Positions 5,924-7,426 of a stretch of 7,426 nt of DNA are shown here, piece after piece; the first letter of the stretch is position 1; each line of letters begins with the position of its first letter. Origin of the DNA: Desulfocapsa sulfexigens. GTDB lineage: Bacteria; Desulfobacterota; Desulfobulbia; Desulfobulbales; Desulfocapsaceae. The translations under genes and the position numbers were made by a program. Location of the stretch: contig DQVD01000064.1 of assembly GCA_015661935.1 (NCBI GenBank), forward strand, positions 1 to 7,426, read 5' to 3'. The notes beneath the pieces are model-generated. The model made no database searches, was not told the origin of the DNA, and saw nothing but the letters and a program-made list of their open reading frames with translations.

Positions 5924-6940
5924 ATGGCTCTTACTCCGCAATTAATCAAAGATCAGGAATTTGAACAAAAATTCAGAGGATGTGATCCACTGGAGGTTAG
6001 GGATTATCTTGAGGTTGTCGCCAATGAATTCTTCGAGTTGCAGGAGCAGTGCGCAGAGCAATTGGAAGAACTGGAAACCCTGCGCGATGCCAAAGAAAAG
6101 TCGGAAAAATATACAGGTTCCCTCGAAACTGATATGGAGTTTACCAGGAAAGTCTCCGATGAATTACAGGATAGCTGTACTCAAAAGGAAGAGAAGATCA
6201 AAGAGCTTACAAAGGAAGTAGAAGAATTGCAACTTCGCGTTGCCGATATGGAGCAGGAAGATACTAACCATGATGAAGAAATCAGTACCATGGAAGCCAT
6301 GATTGCAGAGGTTGAGGAGTTACTCAAGGAATCGGAAAAAGAAAAAAATGTTCTAAATAGTAAAATTGAAATTCTTAAGGAACAAAATGAGGAATTAAGG
6401 AAGGATGAGGTTGATTTCAAATCCACTCTGGCCTCCGCCCAACGATTTGCGGAGGAGCTTAAGGAGAAGAGCAGGATAGAAGCTGAAGAGATGATTGCTG
6501 AGGCCCATGCCAAGATTGAAAAAATTCGTGATGATGCCAGGGAGGAACTTGAGCGTTTGCCTCGTGAGATAGAAATACTCCTGAAGAAAAAGGGTGAAGT
6601 AAGAGCGGCTTTGAAAGCAACGCTTGAGGGATATCTTGAGACCATAGACGTTTTTTATCCAGATGATGGCGTGACTTCAGGAAAACAAGCTGTGACAGAA
6701 GCATCAGAAACAGGGGGAGGCGGTGAGCTTTTTCAATCAATAGAAATTAATGAAGATGGTTCTTTAAGCCCTGAAGATGTCGCAAAGCTGAATGATGGCT
6801 CCGGGCAAATACCTCTTTTAACAGGGCTTGATGAAAAGGTTCTTGACTCTCTTTTAAAAGGTGATGACGGGAAAGTAATAGATGATGACTATGATTTAAA
6901 GGATGTGTTCACTCTGGAAAACAAAGAGGAGGAAAAGTAA
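5924..6940 (+). CDS. divIVA: DivIVA-family coiled-coil protein, long form
   Basis: The first 35 residues are a clear DivIVA lipid-binding domain: M-A-LTP followed by I8, F13 and FRG at 17-19. F17 and R18 fall at exactly the positions used for membrane insertion in Bacillus DivIVA, and C20 stands where that protein has Tyr. EVRDYLEVVANEF (24-36) begins the coiled coil. Highly charged coiled coil runs to about 215, with the typical family C-terminal part (SAQRFAEELKEKS, AEEMIAEAHAKIEKI) at about 171-245. At 338 residues it is much longer than the 164-residue Bacillus protein. The excess is extra coiled coil at about 65-160 and an acidic, probably disordered tail from about 247. Such proteins self-assemble on negatively curved membrane at poles and septa and recruit partners; the partner here is unknown. 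A good ribosome binding site (AGGTGA, 5911-5916) lies seven bases before the ATG. Confidence 0.9.
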   Translation: MALTPQLIKDQEFEQKFRGCDPLEVRDYLEVVANEFFELQEQCAEQLEELETLRDAKEKSEKYTGSLETDMEFTRKVSDELQDSCTQKEEKIKELTKEVEELQLRVADMEQEDTNHDEEISTMEAMIAEVEELLKESEKEKNVLNSKIEILKEQNEELRKDEVDFKSTLASAQRFAEELKEKSRIEAEEMIAEAHAKIEKIRDDAREELERLPREIEILLKKKGEVRAALKATLEGYLETIDVFYPDDGVTSGKQAVTEASETGGGGELFQSIEINEDGSLSPEDVAKLNDGSGQIPLLTGLDEKVLDSLLKGDDGKVIDDDYDLKDVFTLENKEEEK

Positions 6941-6952
6941 TCGGTAGCAGTT

Positions 6953-7252
6953 ATGCCTTTTCTTTCTCCGTATAAGGATGGGCGAATTCTTATACGAATA
7001 TACGTTCAACCGCGTGCCTCCCGTAATGCATTTATTGGAATTCATGATGATGCCGTAAAGCTTGCCATTACTGCCCCTCCTGTGGATGGTAAAGCAAATG
7101 CGGCTGTTGTTAAATATCTTGCTTCATTTTTTCGTATAAAGAAAAAGGATCTGGAAATTATAAGTGGTTTGCAGTCCCGCAGAAAAAGCCTTCTTGTTAC
7201 CGGATTGAGTGAAGAGGAAATAAGGGCGCGAATGCAGGAAGTTTCCAGGTGA
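6953..7252 (+). CDS. yggU: DUF167/YggU family protein
   Basis: This is a 99-residue member of the UPF0235 (DUF167) family, small alpha/beta proteins of unknown function related to E. coli YggU. The family core is intact: DGRILIRIYVQPRASRN (9-25), VKLAITAPPVDGKANAAVVKYLA (35-57, split by no gap) and DLEIISGLQSRRKSLLV (66-82). The length is normal. The start must be at or after 6953, because the in-frame codon at 6938 is the divIVA stop and no other start codon lies between. The strongest ribosome-binding sequence nearby, AGAGGAGG at 6925-6932, is 20 bases upstream and inside divIVA, so translation probably depends on coupling to divIVA, which ends 12 bases before. Confidence 0.92.
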   Translation: MPFLSPYKDGRILIRIYVQPRASRNAFIGIHDDAVKLAITAPPVDGKANAAVVKYLASFFRIKKKDLEIISGLQSRRKSLLVTGLSEEEIRARMQEVSR

Positions 7253-7341
7253 ATTCATAAAGATTGTGTAACAATTCACTGGTGCCATCGAGCATTTACG
7301 ACCGAAAAAGTACAAGTTATTTCTTTCCGAACCCTGTTGAC

Positions 7342-7347
7342 AAGGAG
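7342..7347 (+). promoter_or_regulatory. Ribosome binding site deciding the tpiA start
   Basis: AAGGAG lies here. It touches the in-frame ATG at 7348 directly, with no spacer, but is six bases before the ATG at 7354. The second ATG is therefore chosen as the tpiA start. Confidence 0.8.
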
Positions 7348-7353
7348 ATGTGC

Positions 7354-7426
7354 ATGAAGAAGTACGTAATTGGAAACTGGAAGAGCAACAAGAACCGGGA
7401 CTCTGCTCAAAAATGGTTTTCTGAAT
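7354..7426 (+). CDS. tpiA: Triosephosphate isomerase, N-terminal fragment
   Basis: The first 24 codons of a gene cut by the right edge. MKKYVIGNWKSNK matches the first beta strand and loop of triosephosphate isomerase, with the active-site asparagine (N8) and catalytic lysine (K10) in the NWK motif. Serine follows where most bacterial enzymes have methionine (NWKMN), a variant seen in some lineages. The enzyme interconverts dihydroxyacetone phosphate and glyceraldehyde 3-phosphate in glycolysis and gluconeogenesis. A strong AAGGAG precedes ATG 7354 by six bases. It lies 101 bases after yggU in an intergenic gap with no strong terminator or promoter, so it could be in the same transcript or have its own promoter. 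Confidence 0.9.
   Translation, partial: MKKYVIGNWKSNKNRDSAQKWFSE

Noticed and set aside
7263..7275. Small hairpin ATTGT-GTA-ACAAT after yggU as a terminator
   Set aside because: The stem is only five AT-rich pairs and no T-tract follows.
7295..7323. Possible tpiA promoter (TTTACG, 17 bases, TATTTC)
   Set aside because: Both hexamers match the consensus poorly, so it is not better than chance in AT-rich intergenic DNA.

Overview
The window looks like a chromosomal housekeeping segment of a Gram-negative bacterium. The best fit is a sulfate-reducer-type deltaproteobacterium (Desulfobacterota, possibly Desulfobulbales). This assignment is an inference from the mixture of genes: a HolB/RicT(PSP1)/MetG cluster, a DivIVA-family protein in a YggT-DivIVA-YggU cluster, and a TpiA start, all at moderate GC. 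No 16S or other taxonomic marker is present. All seven complete genes and the partial eighth lie on the + strand.

Layout: positions 1-401 hold no convincing gene. They contain a 23-bp palindrome (100-155), copy 1 of a long structured repeat (189-279) and an AT-rich stretch with a TATAAT box before ychF. ychF (402-1499), holB (1515-2519) and ricT (2528-3430) follow with gaps of only 15 and 8 bases and are probably one transcript. A 184-base gap then holds a weak terminator-like hairpin and copy 2 of the structured repeat (3501-3594), which runs up to the start of metG. metG (3615-5564), yggT (5594-5893), divIVA (5924-6940) and yggU (6953-7252) form a second tight cluster. After about 100 bases, tpiA begins at 7354 and runs off the window.

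Functional themes are translation (YchF ribosome-associated ATPase, MetG), replication (HolB clamp-loader delta prime), RNA processing or regulation (RicT/PSP1), cell-pole and envelope organisation (YggT, DivIVA) and glycolysis (TpiA). The genes themselves are ordinary.

The most interesting signal is non-coding. Two copies of a roughly 90-base imperfect palindrome lie in the same orientation upstream of ychF and metG. They share outer-stem sequence, the same bulge and mismatch positions and several conserved G-U pairs, and they differ by paired compensatory changes in the stem. On the + strand almost every imperfection is a G-U wobble, which suggests selection on a + strand RNA or single-stranded fold. 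I do not recognise this element as a known family.
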